DNA of 64,000 nt from Vibrio neptunius (GCF_000967495.1 NZ_JXXU01000048.1:186001-250000); one strand, 5' to 3'; positions 26,764 to 37,091 are shown, numbered from the stretch's first letter. Made by a program: numbers and translations. The notes: a model not told the origin generated them from the letters alone.

Positions 26764-28665
26764 ATGTTCAAGTTAAATTCCCGAATTCTTATGCAATTCG
26801 TACTCGTTTTCATCACTTTAGCCTTCGTGCCTACCCTTTACTTTGCCAGTGAGTTGTCGAAAGTTGAGGAACAAGCACGTAAGCAAGTTGATCTGCTTAC
26901 ACAAACCAAACTTGAATACGCGCGTTCTGAATTAAAATCCCATTCTTCGAAAGTTATAGAATCCATTAACGTTCTTTCAACTAATGGGGTTTTTCGCCGT
27001 GCGGTTCTTGAGCCAAACAGGATGAATCTCGATACGTTGCAAGACTTTTGGTTACTGGTTGTGCGTACCCAAGGCTACTTTTCTCAACTGCGTTACTTGG
27101 ATAATAGTGGTCAAGAAGTGGTACGAATCAATCATCACCAGCGAGCGAGCATAGTGGTTCCTAAGCATTTACTGCAAGACAAATCACATCGAGATTACTT
27201 TGAATTCGCGCAACAGCTTCCTAGCAACACATTGGGGACCTTTGGGATCGATTTGGAGTTAGAAAACAATGATATCGCGAAACCTCTAACGCCTAGCTTA
27301 CGCATCATTGTGCCAGTTGATATTCAATCTCAACGTCGTGGGTATTTCATTGCCAATTTAAACTTCGAATATTTGTATCAGCGCCTTGCTTACAACAAAT
27401 TCAACAGCGAACTACCTGATGTATATAATGCACAAGGCTACTACGTCATGTCGGAAAAAATGGACCGCATCATGGGCCATCTTGTGGAAGAGAATGAGCA
27501 ATATCAGTTGAGTAGAATGTACCCTAAACTGTGGCGTCAGCTTCTACTAAACCAAAATGGTACGATTTTCGAACAAGGCAAATGGCTTTCTTACGTCAAA
27601 GCAGAGATCGATACCCTAGATAGGCCCATTCAGTTTATTTTAGTGGCGGAGGTCTCGCAACATGACGCCTCGCAACTATACCTTGATCGTAAACAAGAAC
27701 TGACGATTCAAGCTCTTTCTATCTATGTGATTATTGTCTTCATCACCTTTAGTTTCATCACTTGGAACTTTAACCACACCAAGAACAGTTTGGAAAGCCA
27801 GATTGCACGAGCCGCTATGAATGGCATGTCCGCAATGTTGATTACCGATCGTCATAATCGAATCATTAAGACGAATGAGGAATTTACTCGTGTCAGTGGC
27901 TATACCTTTGAAGAAGTGAAAGGGAAACAACCTTCTTTCTTTGCCGCGAACAAACATGAGCAGGAATTCTATATCAATATGTGGAAAACTCTCGAAAAAG
28001 AGGGGCTATGGGAAGGTGAAGTCGTCAATAAACGGCGAGACGGTTCACTCATTACTGAGATTTTGCGAATGCAGACTGTGACTGACAACAATGGCGTGAT
28101 CCAGTTTTATGTCGCGTCATTTGTTGATATTACACATCGTAAAGAGCTCGAAAACAGGCTACGGGAGATGAGTGAAAAGGATTCAATGACCGGTCTATGG
28201 AACAGGCGTAAATTCGATCAGGAAATGGCAATGCAATGTTTACGGACCAAACGTTATAGAGACTCAGAGCCAACGTGTTTCGCGATTGTCGATATTGACC
28301 ACTTTAAACGCGTCAACGATCAATTGGGTCATGATGAGGGTGATAAAATTATTAAGTCTGTCGGCGTTGCTCTAAGTTTACATCTTAGAGAAACTGATTT
28401 CATCGCACGAATAGGTGGTGAAGAGTTTGCGATTATCATGCCTCATACTCGTCTACAGGAAGCTGAAATCGTCACAAATCGATTACGCACATCGGTGTCA
28501 CTTGAACATCAAGAACAAATTACTGTCAGCATTGGCGTCACTGAAATGGATGACTCTATCGAAAATACCTACAAACGCGCTGATGTCGCGCTTTACGAGT
28601 CTAAATCCCTAGGCCGAAATAGTGTGTCCATTCTCTCTTCAGCAGAAATGAATACGGTTGCCTAA
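26764..28665 (+). CDS. Sensor diguanylate cyclase (Cache-PAS-GGDEF)
   Basis: 633 residues. Membrane helices at about 8-28 and 318-338 enclose a periplasmic dCache-like sensor domain; then a PAS domain with PAC end (AMLITDRHNRIIKTNEEFTRVSGY, GSLITEILRMQTV, YVASFVDITHRKELE), and a GGDEF domain with DSMTGLWNRRKFDQEM, DIDHFKRVNDQLGHDEGD and active site ARIGGEEF near 547-554. Third c-di-GMP synthase of the window. Ligand unknown; small organic molecules are usual for Cache domains. Confidence 0.92.
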   Translation: MFKLNSRILMQFVLVFITLAFVPTLYFASELSKVEEQARKQVDLLTQTKLEYARSELKSHSSKVIESINVLSTNGVFRRAVLEPNRMNLDTLQDFWLLVVRTQGYFSQLRYLDNSGQEVVRINHHQRASIVVPKHLLQDKSHRDYFEFAQQLPSNTLGTFGIDLELENNDIAKPLTPSLRIIVPVDIQSQRRGYFIANLNFEYLYQRLAYNKFNSELPDVYNAQGYYVMSEKMDRIMGHLVEENEQYQLSRMYPKLWRQLLLNQNGTIFEQGKWLSYVKAEIDTLDRPIQFILVAEVSQHDASQLYLDRKQELTIQALSIYVIIVFITFSFITWNFNHTKNSLESQIARAAMNGMSAMLITDRHNRIIKTNEEFTRVSGYTFEEVKGKQPSFFAANKHEQEFYINMWKTLEKEGLWEGEVVNKRRDGSLITEILRMQTVTDNNGVIQFYVASFVDITHRKELENRLREMSEKDSMTGLWNRRKFDQEMAMQCLRTKRYRDSEPTCFAIVDIDHFKRVNDQLGHDEGDKIIKSVGVALSLHLRETDFIARIGGEEFAIIMPHTRLQEAEIVTNRLRTSVSLEHQEQITVSIGVTEMDDSIENTYKRADVALYESKSLGRNSVSILSSAEMNTVA

Positions 28666-28820
28666 TTTTGGTGCAACGCCCTACATTAGTGCGTTCACTT
28701 AAAAGGCAAAGCCATCACATCTAGACGTAACGCACACAAATTCAATAAGTTGAATATTGGCTCGAAACTTGTACTAACTTTCGTAGAAGCAACGAAACGC
28801 ACTGATTCGGGGAGAAAGAC

Positions 28821-30038
28821 ATGCAAGACACATTAACGGTAGTTTTAGCTGGCGGAATGGGTTCACGGCTTAGCCCGTTAACTGACGATCGCGCTAAACC
28901 CGCTGTGCCCTTTGGCGGTAAGTATCGCATCATCGATTTTACGCTTACCAATTGCCTACACTCTGGTTTAAGAAAGATTCTTGTCTTAACTCAGTATAAA
29001 TCCCACTCTCTACAGAAGCATTTACGTGATGGCTGGTCTATTTTTAACCCTGAACTTGGCGAGTTCATCTCTGTTGTACCACCACAAATGCGGGGCGGTG
29101 GTAAGTGGTATGAAGGCACCGCGGACGCAATCTATCACAACCTGTGGTTGCTATCGCGAAGTGACGCCAAATATGTCGTCGTACTATCGGGAGACCATAT
29201 ATACCGCATGGATTATGCAGCCATGCTTGAAGAACACAAACTAAACAATGCTAAGCTGACAATTGCCTGCATGGATGTGAGCCGAGAAGAAGCCACACAG
29301 TTTGGTGTCATGGATATAGACCAAAACGGCATGATCACCTCGTTCATTGAAAAACCTCAAAACCCTCCCACTATCCCTAGTAAACCTGATCGCAGTCTTG
29401 CATCAATGGGAATCTACATTTTTGATATGGACGTCCTTCGCAGTGCGCTGGACGACGACGCGGACTGCTCAGAATCGAGCCATGACTTTGGAAAGGATAT
29501 TATTCCCAAGCTCATCGATACAAAGGGCGTATACGCTTATGATTTTTGCAATGATAAAGGACGAGTAGCCAAAGATTGTTACTGGCGAGATGTCGGCACA
29601 TTGGATTCTTTTTATGAAGCTAATATGGATTTACTGGAACCCGTTCCGCCAATGAATCTTTACCAGCCTGATTGGGCAGTAAGGACCTATGAAGCTCAAT
29701 GCCCCCCTGCTCGTACAGTATCTTCCGCAACAGGAAATGAAGGTATTTTCATCAACTCGATCATTGCTAACGGCGTAATTAATTCAGGTGGGTCAGTACA
29801 ACACTCTGTTGTTTCCCCTAATGTGCGAATTAATGACAGTGCAACGGTTGTCGACAGTATTCTCTTCGATGATGTTGAGGTAGGTGAAGGCAGTCAACTA
29901 GTTAACTGTATTATTGATAAACATGTAAAAATCCCACCAAACACGCAGATTGGCTTAAATAAAATCGAAGATGCCAAGAGGTTCCATGTTTCACCAAAAG
30001 GTATTGTGGTAGTCCCTGAAAGTTATCAGTTTTTGTAA
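28821..30038 (+). CDS. glgC: Glucose-1-phosphate adenylyltransferase
   Basis: 405 residues. N-terminal nucleotidyltransferase: LAGGMGSRLSPLTDDRAKPAVPFGGKYRIIDF, HIYRMDYAAML, and catalytic Asp in SGDHIYRMDY; C-terminal left-handed beta-helix with isoleucine-patch repeats (INSIIANGVIN, VSPNVRIN, VDSILFDDVEVGEGSQLVNC). Makes ADP-glucose for glycogen. No glgA/B/X gene adjacent, so glgC here is a stand-alone unit with its own GGGGAG ribosome-binding site. Confidence 0.95.
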   Translation: MQDTLTVVLAGGMGSRLSPLTDDRAKPAVPFGGKYRIIDFTLTNCLHSGLRKILVLTQYKSHSLQKHLRDGWSIFNPELGEFISVVPPQMRGGGKWYEGTADAIYHNLWLLSRSDAKYVVVLSGDHIYRMDYAAMLEEHKLNNAKLTIACMDVSREEATQFGVMDIDQNGMITSFIEKPQNPPTIPSKPDRSLASMGIYIFDMDVLRSALDDDADCSESSHDFGKDIIPKLIDTKGVYAYDFCNDKGRVAKDCYWRDVGTLDSFYEANMDLLEPVPPMNLYQPDWAVRTYEAQCPPARTVSSATGNEGIFINSIIANGVINSGGSVQHSVVSPNVRINDSATVVDSILFDDVEVGEGSQLVNCIIDKHVKIPPNTQIGLNKIEDAKRFHVSPKGIVVVPESYQFL

Positions 30039-30040
30039 AA

Positions 30041-30069
30041 AAGCCCTCTCATTTTATGTAAGAGGGCTA
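30041..30069 (-). terminator. Terminator for the AraC-family gene
   Basis: AGCCCTCT and AGAGGGCT pair (30046-30053 and 30062-30069) around an eight-base loop; six T follow on the minus strand (30040-30045), so it ends minus-strand transcripts and may also slow glgC transcripts. Confidence 0.6.
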
Positions 30070-30105
30070 GAACAAGAGACTGACTAGATCTCCCATAGGG
30101 GGTAT

Positions 30106-30133
30106 AACAAGAGCGATTTAGACCGCTCTTGTT
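30106..30133. other. Perfect 10-base inverted repeat
   Basis: AACAAGAGCG (30106-30115), eight-base loop, CGCTCTTGTT (30124-30133). No T run on either side, so not a standard terminator; it may be part of the 3' end structure of glgC or of the AraC-family transcript. Confidence 0.5.
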
Positions 30134-30205
30134 ACTAGGCTGATTATGGCAACTCTAACTCCCTAAAAAAACAGTAATTTTCTCAAGGAGCCTTTCCTCT
30201 TTTTC

Positions 30206-31093
30206 TTAATTAAGCAGTTTCAAACCTGTCGGTGTCTCATTAAAGTGGCGCTTGAACTCGCGAGAAAACTGAGAAGCACTGTTATAGCCCACTAGCCTAG
30301 CCGCATCATTGACCTTTTTCCCTTCGAGTTGAATCAGTTCTTTGGCCTTATTTAGGCGTACTTTCTTAATATACTGGATAGGTGACTCAAGTGTGATCTG
30401 ACGAAATGCACTATGAAAAGCAGACATACTCATATTGGCTTCTTCCGCTAGGTGCTGTACTGAAAGCGACTCGCTATAGTTTCGATGGACTTTATCCAAC
30501 GCTTTGGCAACTCGCGCATATTGACCTTCGTGGTGAGCTAAATCAAACAACACGTGCCCTTCGCTGCTAGTTAACGCTCGATAAGCTAATTCCTCTTTTA
30601 GCGATTCTCCTAACAAGGCTAGCTCTAGCGGATTGCATAGTGCCTGTATGATACGTTTACACACATCCAACATTGACGCTTCCATACTTACCGATCTCAA
30701 ACCACACGTTTGCTGCAAGTTCTCTTTGCAAGGTGTAAAGCCCAAAGCTTCAAGTTTGTTCACCAAACGGTGCAGTAGTTGTGAGTCAATATCTATCGTC
30801 AGACCCAGTAAAGGTTGACCGTTAGTTGGGATTGCCTCACATTCAAGAGGCATAGGGACGCCCACCACTAGATAGTCGTTAGGCCCGTATTGCACAGGCT
30901 CGTCGCCAAGGTGAATATTTTTATTGCCCTGCCCCAAAACAATCACGCCAGATTGGTAAACAAAAGGCTGGCGCTTATTTCCTTTACTGCTGCGATAAAA
31001 CCAAACACCGTCTAGTTGCGTTTCCCTCGCCCCTTCAAGATCGTTTAATTCATAGATATCAACATACTGTTGCATTAACTGAGCAAGTGTCAT
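30206..31093 (-). CDS. AraC-family regulator, YqhC-like
   Basis: 295 residues from ATG 31093, chosen because GGGGAG lies five bases upstream. N-terminal AraC_N cupin domain (PF06719: WFYRSSKGNKRQPFVYQSGVIVLGQGNK) and two C-terminal helix-turn-helices (SVQHLAEEANMSMSAFHSAFRQI; VNDAARLVGYNSASQFSREFKRHF). Divergent from a YqhD-type alcohol dehydrogenase, exactly the layout of E. coli yqhC/yqhD, where YqhC responds to reactive aldehydes such as glyoxal. The same control is inferred here. Confidence 0.88.
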   Translation of the reverse strand: MTLAQLMQQYVDIYELNDLEGARETQLDGVWFYRSSKGNKRQPFVYQSGVIVLGQGNKNIHLGDEPVQYGPNDYLVVGVPMPLECEAIPTNGQPLLGLTIDIDSQLLHRLVNKLEALGFTPCKENLQQTCGLRSVSMEASMLDVCKRIIQALCNPLELALLGESLKEELAYRALTSSEGHVLFDLAHHEGQYARVAKALDKVHRNYSESLSVQHLAEEANMSMSAFHSAFRQITLESPIQYIKKVRLNKAKELIQLEGKKVNDAARLVGYNSASQFSREFKRHFNETPTGLKLLN

Positions 31094-31278
31094 GTTATCT
31101 CCCCATTTTTCTATCAGCATATACAAAAAGTAGGATTAGGCAACAAAAACGGAGGATCCGATATTTTTAAAACCATTTTTCAACACTAATATGCATTAAA
31201 ACAGTCCAGTGCTTCGAATGACGAAGTGCTTAATCAGTCTGCCTTATCAGGCGATAAACTGAAGCAAGAGGAATGACA

Positions 31279-32427
31279 ATGCAATTTACTTACGCTAACC
31301 CTACCCAAATCCTTTTTGGCCAAGGTCAAATCAGTTCTATCCAGTCATCTATTCAACCGACAGATAAAGTCTTAATCATCTACGGTGGTGGTTCGATAAA
31401 ACGCAACGGCGTTTATGATCAAGTCTTGGACGCTCTAACAGGCCATGAGTGGGTTGAATTTTCAGGCGTTGAACCAAACCCAACAAAAGAGACTCTTGAT
31501 AAAGCCGTTGAGATCGTAAAACAACAAGGCATTGATTTTATTCTCGCTGTTGGCGGCGGTTCAGTGATCGATGGTTCTAAGTATGTTGCGGCAGCGTCTA
31601 AATACGACGGTGATGGCTGGGACATTCTGACAGGTAGCCACCCAGTGACACAAGCGACGCCAATCGGTGCGGTTTTGACCCTTCCTGCGACAGGTTCAGA
31701 ATCAAACATGGGGGCGGTCATTACAAAAGCGGAAACACAAGACAAGCTCGCTTTCCTCAGCCCATTTGTACAGCCAAAGTTTGCCGTGATGGATCCTGAT
31801 GTTATGAAAACACTACCAGAAAAACAGCTGGTCAACGGTATTGTCGACGCTTGGGTACATGTTTGTGAACAGTACTTAACCACTAACCATGGAGCAATGG
31901 TACAAGACGGCTATGCAGAAACTTTACTTCGCACATTGAAGAAACTGGGTGAAGAATTTGATAGTCGTGACGACGATGCGTGGCGCGCAAACCTGATGTG
32001 GTCAGCCAACCAAGCGCTAAACGGTTTAATAGGTAGTGGCGTTCCACAAGACTGGGCAACACACATGATCGGTCACGAGCTGACGGCTCTTTGGGGCGTT
32101 GACCATGCTCGCTCGCTGGCTATCGTGCAACCTTCGCTATTGCGCAATCAAATGACACACAAACGCGCTAAGCTAGAGCAAATGGGAACCAATGTATTTG
32201 GCTTAGAGTCAGGAGCTGACTTGGCGGAGCGAACGGTTGACGCCATTGAAAGCTTCTACCAAACCATGCAAGTGCCTACACGCTTAACTGAACACGGAAG
32301 CGATAAGCAAAATGCGATTGATTCCGTAGTCAATCAACTAGAGCTGCATGGTATGAAAGCGCTAGGTGAAAATCAGGCGATTACTCTCAAAGAAAGTCGT
32401 GAGATACTCACACAGGCTATTGCTTAG
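31279..32427 (+). CDS. yqhD: NADPH-dependent aldehyde reductase, YqhD type
   Basis: 382 residues from the second ATG (31279), six bases after AGAGGA; the first ATG at 31273 abuts that site. Iron/zinc alcohol dehydrogenase family: PTQILFGQGQI, YGGGSIKRNGVYDQVL, AVGGGSVIDGSKY, LTLPATGSESNMGAV, VDAWVHVCEQY, and the metal ligands in DWATHMIGHELTALWGVDHA. Reduces short-chain and reactive aldehydes with NADPH. The GGGS followed by S/K fits NADPH preference in YqhD. It is close to mgsA (methylglyoxal) in the chromosome, 5 kb away. Confidence 0.93.
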   Translation: MQFTYANPTQILFGQGQISSIQSSIQPTDKVLIIYGGGSIKRNGVYDQVLDALTGHEWVEFSGVEPNPTKETLDKAVEIVKQQGIDFILAVGGGSVIDGSKYVAAASKYDGDGWDILTGSHPVTQATPIGAVLTLPATGSESNMGAVITKAETQDKLAFLSPFVQPKFAVMDPDVMKTLPEKQLVNGIVDAWVHVCEQYLTTNHGAMVQDGYAETLLRTLKKLGEEFDSRDDDAWRANLMWSANQALNGLIGSGVPQDWATHMIGHELTALWGVDHARSLAIVQPSLLRNQMTHKRAKLEQMGTNVFGLESGADLAERTVDAIESFYQTMQVPTRLTEHGSDKQNAIDSVVNQLELHGMKALGENQAITLKESREILTQAIA

Positions 32428-32443
32428 CCCACCCAGTTGGTAC

Positions 32444-32474
32444 GCTAAAAAGCAGCAAAACGCTGCTTTTTAGC
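32444..32474 (+). terminator. Terminator after yqhD
   Basis: GCTAAAAAGCAGC, loop AAAAC, GCTGCTTTTTAGC: a 13-base perfect stem containing its own T run. Confidence 0.8.
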
Positions 32475-32580
32475 ATTTGGGTAAATAACAAAATTGGCGG
32501 CTTTCCCTAGCGTTCTCTTCCAGTTGGGTGTGGTGTGCAGTGCGACGCCTATACGCAGCCTCTATATCTACGTATAACAA

Positions 32581-33105
32581 TCAGATGTGAAAGCGATAAA
32601 TTAAATCATCATAGAGCTTACCACCTATCTGATAGGCATTTTCTTCCCGTTCCATAAGCTCAAAACCAGCTTTTTCCAAGACTTTACATGAAGCAACATT
32701 ACCATCAGTAACGATCGCATTAATATTCTTAACCGTTGGAAAAAATTGTTTAATATGTTTTATCAAAGCCAAGAGTGATTCTGTCCCGATACCTTTGCCA
32801 TGATATTCTGGAAGTAGTAGGTAGCCTATCTCTACAGAATCATCAGATTCGTCTTCAATACATAGCCCAGTCACACCAACGGCTCTCTGATTGACGCTAT
32901 CAGTAATCACTAAACACAACCAATGGGGACTTCCCCATTGCCAAACAGGAAGTCGTGATTCAAAACGTTGGCGAATGTCATCCAACTCAGGTTGATCAAA
33001 GGCGTAACGTATTACATCCTCTTCTTGATGTAAGCGAAGAAATAGAGGCCAGTCGGTTTCTTTAATCTGACGCATCAAAAGTCGGGGGGAGGCTATTTCT
33101 ATCAT
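32581..33105 (-). CDS. GNAT acetyltransferase, RimJ/RimL type
   Basis: 174 residues. SPRLLMRQIKETDWPLFLRLH at the start, then EIGYLLLPEYHGKGIGTESLL (acetyl-CoA loop HGKGIG) and ASCKVLEKAGFELME. Family acts on protein N-termini or small substrates; the substrate is unknown. It begins eight bases after the torS stop, so it is probably the last gene of the torS transcript. Confidence 0.88.
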   Translation of the reverse strand: MIEIASPRLLMRQIKETDWPLFLRLHQEEDVIRYAFDQPELDDIRQRFESRLPVWQWGSPHWLCLVITDSVNQRAVGVTGLCIEDESDDSVEIGYLLLPEYHGKGIGTESLLALIKHIKQFFPTVKNINAIVTDGNVASCKVLEKAGFELMEREENAYQIGGKLYDDLIYRFHI

Positions 33106-33113
33106 AATTATAC

Positions 33114-35987
33114 CTAGTCAACCAGTTCATTTAGTGCCTGTTTTGAATCTTCAATGAGGGCCTGGAGCTTCGTCCGAGCCGCCAAATACTCGGCAATGGG
33201 CTGTGTTGAACTTTCAATCCTCAAACACACATCCGATAATGCTAGCAGACCTAAGCTTCCTGCTGAACCCTTCAATTTATGCGCGAGTTGTTTTATTTGA
33301 TTCGCGTCATCATGCTCAACGGCAGTTTGCATAAGATGCATCGTTTCATCGGCGCCTTCATCGAACAAGTTAATGATTTTTTTCATTTTATCATTCCCTA
33401 AAACTAGACTGTCTCGACGAACAATGCTCGGGTCCAGAACCAATGAAGGGGCGCCTTGCGTTTGTTTACCGGCTGTTTGAGCAAGCGATAACTGGTGTCC
33501 TTTGATACTGTCTTGTATCAGACTACAAAGCGCATCCTTGTCTAATGGTTTGGGTAGATATCCATCGAACCCTGCAGAAAGATAGCTCTCGACCTCTTCG
33601 TTATACACATGAGCAGAAACGGCAATCATTTGAGTGACGCTGTCACCTCTCAAGCTTTTTAGCTTATTCAACAACTCAATACCATTACAATCCGGTAAGT
33701 TAATGTCGAGCAGCGCAATATCAAAGTCACACTCAGAGTACAAATTTTGGGCAGACTCTCCATCTGGGGCAATAACAACCTCGTGTCCCAAACTCTTTAG
33801 GAACCCTTCAGCGACCATGCAGTTAATTGGATTGTCTTCAACTAGCAAAACTTTGGCGGCATGGAGAGCGCGTAAACTCGGCGCTTTTACGGACACTTTT
33901 GACCCTTGGCTTAAAGGTATACTAAAACTAAAGCGGCTTCCCTGACCGACCTCTGAGTCTAGTGTCAGAATCCCTTTCATGGCTTCGACGATACGTTTGC
34001 TAATAGCTAGCCCAAGGCCAGTTCCACCTTTAGCACCAATCCCACCTGATGCCTGAGTGAATGCCTCAAATAAGTTCTCTTGTTCTTGTTCACTGATACC
34101 AATGCCTGTGTCTGAAACGTCAAACAACACATTTCCTCGCACCTCAGGATCGTTGGTGATATAGATATCAACATGCCCTTGATCGGTAAACTTAACGGCG
34201 TTTCCTACCAGATTGGTGAGTACCTGACTAATCCGAGTGACATCACCATAGAGGAATTTATGCACATCACTTTCTATGAGAACACTAATGTCGATTTCTT
34301 TTTCCGTTGCGCGCCCTACAAAGAGTTGTTTCACGTCGTTAACCATGTCATACAAGCTAAAGTCAACCGCTCTTATCTCTAGGTGCCCCGCTTCGATTTT
34401 GGAATAGTCGAGGACATCATTGAGGATAGCCAGTAGTGTCGTACCACTTCGGTTTATCACGTCCACGAAGTGCGCTTGCTGCTTATTCAAATCTGTCTCT
34501 TTTAACAGTCTTGCGGTTCCAAGTACGCCATTCATCGGTGTACGAATTTCATGACTCATGGTTGCAAGGAAAGCTGATTTAGCGCGACTGGCTTGCTCAG
34601 CCTGTCTCCGTGCCTTGGCATGATTTAACACCGCATGATTGAGGCGCTCGTTGGTGTCTTGTAACTGATATGTTCGCTCTGTAACGAGCTCTTCGAGGTG
34701 CTCTTTATGTTGTTGCAATTCATGTTTGGCTGTAGCTTCACTTTCGGCAACCACTTGTAGCGCCTGCGCCGTGTTTCTGGCAGTAATAATAGCTTGCCCC
34801 ATATGGGCAAGTTCGTCACTACCCTTGACTGCAACATCAACGTTCAACTGACCTTGCGCAATAGAAAGCAATGCAGACGAGTACTCTGCTAAGCGCTTGA
34901 GGACAGAAAGATAGACAACTTTCCAAACGATAAAGATAGCAGTCAACATACCGAGTACAGTAATAATGGTCAGGCTGAGTTGAGCGTATTTAAGTGTCGT
35001 CTTCAACTCATCAACTGCATCTGTGGTTGCTTGGTTTGAGTGATCCACCAGTTTGTTAACCGTCGTATTCAATGCTGTTAGTTGGGTTAGTGTGTCTTGC
35101 ATCAGCTGTTGGGCTGATTTTTCATTGGAGTAACGTTGCAATAACACGTCAAAAACCACCTTGCCCTGCTCTAAATTGTCAAGTAATTCGACCATCTGAA
35201 TAGAGCGCGTAGGATCTTCCACTGATTTGACACGACGCTTCATGATTTCAAGGTTGTCACTGAATTCTTCTCTCACCGTATGAAGTCGATCAATGTCAGA
35301 GATCGTGCGTGTTTCTTCAATATGGTTGAGCATTTTGAATGCTAATAAGTGCAATTCATGTAGGCGCTCGGCTAGGTCTAAATCGACTTCAACTAAGGTG
35401 TCCAGAGCCTGATAGGCTTGCTCTGTGCGTTGCTTCTCCAACAAATCATAAATATGAGTGACATTCGCGATGGCAATAGTACTAGTATTTGAAACCTGTG
35501 TACGCGTCAAGACCTCTAGTTCAGAGGCTTGCTCTCGAAGTTCCCCCGTCCGCGTACCCAATTCTTTTTCCAGAACCAGTTTCTTCTCTACAACGATACC
35601 TAGCTCGACTAAAGTATCGATTACGGTTTGAACGTCAACTTCTAGTGTGCTTAACAGTTTGGAATCAAAAGAGTCTGAACCCAGTTGTTTAATATGTTGA
35701 AGTAAACTTTCCAACTGAGAGAACAATTCTTTACCCGACTTTTGGCGCTGAAGTTCGGATTTAGAATTTGAGAGAGTTTGCACAGAAGCAATGATTCGTG
35801 AACTCAGTTCAGACACTTGTCTAGCTTCAATCATGGAAGGGATAGCGGAATTCACAACATTCCTTTCTGTCTTCGCAACTGAGGAAAAGCCGAACACACC
35901 AATCAACGCGGAAATCAGTACTAGCAGCGCCATTGCGAGAAAAGCAAACAGCAACTTCCGACCAATACTGGCTTTAGCAAGTAACAT
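33114..35987 (-). CDS. torS: Hybrid sensor kinase TorS
   Basis: 957 residues. Membrane helix at about 12-34, long helical periplasmic sensor domain, second membrane helix near 340-360 and HAMP; coiled coil; H-box MSHEIRTPMNG (His near 478), ATPase boxes NLVGNAVKF, DTGIGI, GTGLGLAIS; receiver with LLDINLPDCNG (Asp near 758); HPt with AHKLKGSAGSLG (His near 902). This phosphorelay plus divergence from torT identifies TorS. Detects TMAO with TorT. The output regulator TorR and the reductase genes torECAD are not in this window. Confidence 0.9.
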   Translation of the reverse strand: MLLAKASIGRKLLFAFLAMALLVLISALIGVFGFSSVAKTERNVVNSAIPSMIEARQVSELSSRIIASVQTLSNSKSELQRQKSGKELFSQLESLLQHIKQLGSDSFDSKLLSTLEVDVQTVIDTLVELGIVVEKKLVLEKELGTRTGELREQASELEVLTRTQVSNTSTIAIANVTHIYDLLEKQRTEQAYQALDTLVEVDLDLAERLHELHLLAFKMLNHIEETRTISDIDRLHTVREEFSDNLEIMKRRVKSVEDPTRSIQMVELLDNLEQGKVVFDVLLQRYSNEKSAQQLMQDTLTQLTALNTTVNKLVDHSNQATTDAVDELKTTLKYAQLSLTIITVLGMLTAIFIVWKVVYLSVLKRLAEYSSALLSIAQGQLNVDVAVKGSDELAHMGQAIITARNTAQALQVVAESEATAKHELQQHKEHLEELVTERTYQLQDTNERLNHAVLNHAKARRQAEQASRAKSAFLATMSHEIRTPMNGVLGTARLLKETDLNKQQAHFVDVINRSGTTLLAILNDVLDYSKIEAGHLEIRAVDFSLYDMVNDVKQLFVGRATEKEIDISVLIESDVHKFLYGDVTRISQVLTNLVGNAVKFTDQGHVDIYITNDPEVRGNVLFDVSDTGIGISEQEQENLFEAFTQASGGIGAKGGTGLGLAISKRIVEAMKGILTLDSEVGQGSRFSFSIPLSQGSKVSVKAPSLRALHAAKVLLVEDNPINCMVAEGFLKSLGHEVVIAPDGESAQNLYSECDFDIALLDINLPDCNGIELLNKLKSLRGDSVTQMIAVSAHVYNEEVESYLSAGFDGYLPKPLDKDALCSLIQDSIKGHQLSLAQTAGKQTQGAPSLVLDPSIVRRDSLVLGNDKMKKIINLFDEGADETMHLMQTAVEHDDANQIKQLAHKLKGSAGSLGLLALSDVCLRIESSTQPIAEYLAARTKLQALIEDSKQALNELVD

Positions 35988-36067
35988 TAAGTAATTACAC
36001 TTCTTTGCACTGTGGGAATACGCTATATTTTGCAGTGTTTATGTAACGATTACCAACGATATACATC

Positions 36068-37069
36068 ATGCTTCCAGCTTTCTCCCTAATACGACTGTTT
36101 ATAATGGCCATTACGGTGTGCTCGTTCATACCAACTTCTTTGTCTGCCGCTGAAGCACCTCTAAGACTGTGCGCGCTTTACCCCCACCTTAAAGACTCTT
36201 ATTGGCTTTCCGTTAATTATGGCATGGTAGACGAGGCTAAAAAGCTCGGAGTTGATTTGAAAGTATTTGAAGCCGGCGGGTACCCAAATCAGGCTAAACA
36301 AAAAGAACAACTTGAAAACTGCCAGCGGTGGAAAGCAGACGCCATTATCTTGGGCACAGTCGCTCCTGATCTGTATATGAACAGTTTGCGCCAATTCGCA
36401 GTTGATACTCCTGTTTTTGCCAGTGTTAATGAACTGATTTTGGGTAGTCACTCAAGAAAACAGCTCAAAGGCGAAGTTGGCGTCGATTGGTATTGGATGG
36501 GCTATTACACAGGGCAATATTTGAAAGATAAACATCCCCTAGGCTCCGGGACTAAAAATATTGTTTTACTCCCCGGTCCGGATTCTAGCGGTGGCACTAA
36601 GCCTGTTATCCGTGGTTTTCTCACTGCTATTGAAGACAGTGATATTCAGATTGTTGAAACCTACTGGGCAGATAATGACAAGGAGCTTCAGCGAAATCTT
36701 GTTCAGCAATCTATCGAGCGCGAAGACCTAGACTATATAGTTGGTAGTGCTGTAGCGATTGAAGCGGCGATCAGCGAATTAAGGACAGTGGGAAAAACGG
36801 ATCAGATCGGACTCATATCAACCTACCTCAGTCACGGCGTTTACCGCGGACTGCTGAGAAATCGCGTGGAATTTGCGCCTACTGACAAAATGGTTAAACA
36901 AGGTCGATTATCTGTAAAACAAGCGGTAAGCTATCTAAAAGGTCAACCTTACGAGAAAAGTGAAGCTCCGAGCATTGAGGCACTGACACCTGAAAACTTA
37001 AAACCTCAGGTGATATCGGATTCTTTGTCTCCATCAGAGTATCGACCAACATTTTACGTCAATAATTAG
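36068..37069 (+). CDS. torT: TMAO-binding periplasmic protein TorT
   Basis: 333 residues with signal peptide to SLSAAEA. The mature start RLCALYPHLKDSYWLSVNYG and DLKVFEAGGYP match TorT closely, followed by the type I periplasmic binding fold (NIVLLPGPDSSGGTKPVIRGFLTAI; DLDYIVGSAVAIEAAI). Binds TMAO and presents it to TorS. Divergent from torS across 80 bases. The next gene mgsA starts 22 bases later in the same direction. Confidence 0.92.
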   Translation: MLPAFSLIRLFIMAITVCSFIPTSLSAAEAPLRLCALYPHLKDSYWLSVNYGMVDEAKKLGVDLKVFEAGGYPNQAKQKEQLENCQRWKADAIILGTVAPDLYMNSLRQFAVDTPVFASVNELILGSHSRKQLKGEVGVDWYWMGYYTGQYLKDKHPLGSGTKNIVLLPGPDSSGGTKPVIRGFLTAIEDSDIQIVETYWADNDKELQRNLVQQSIEREDLDYIVGSAVAIEAAISELRTVGKTDQIGLISTYLSHGVYRGLLRNRVEFAPTDKMVKQGRLSVKQAVSYLKGQPYEKSEAPSIEALTPENLKPQVISDSLSPSEYRPTFYVNN

Positions 37070-37091
37070 AGATATCAGGGAACAATCTAGA

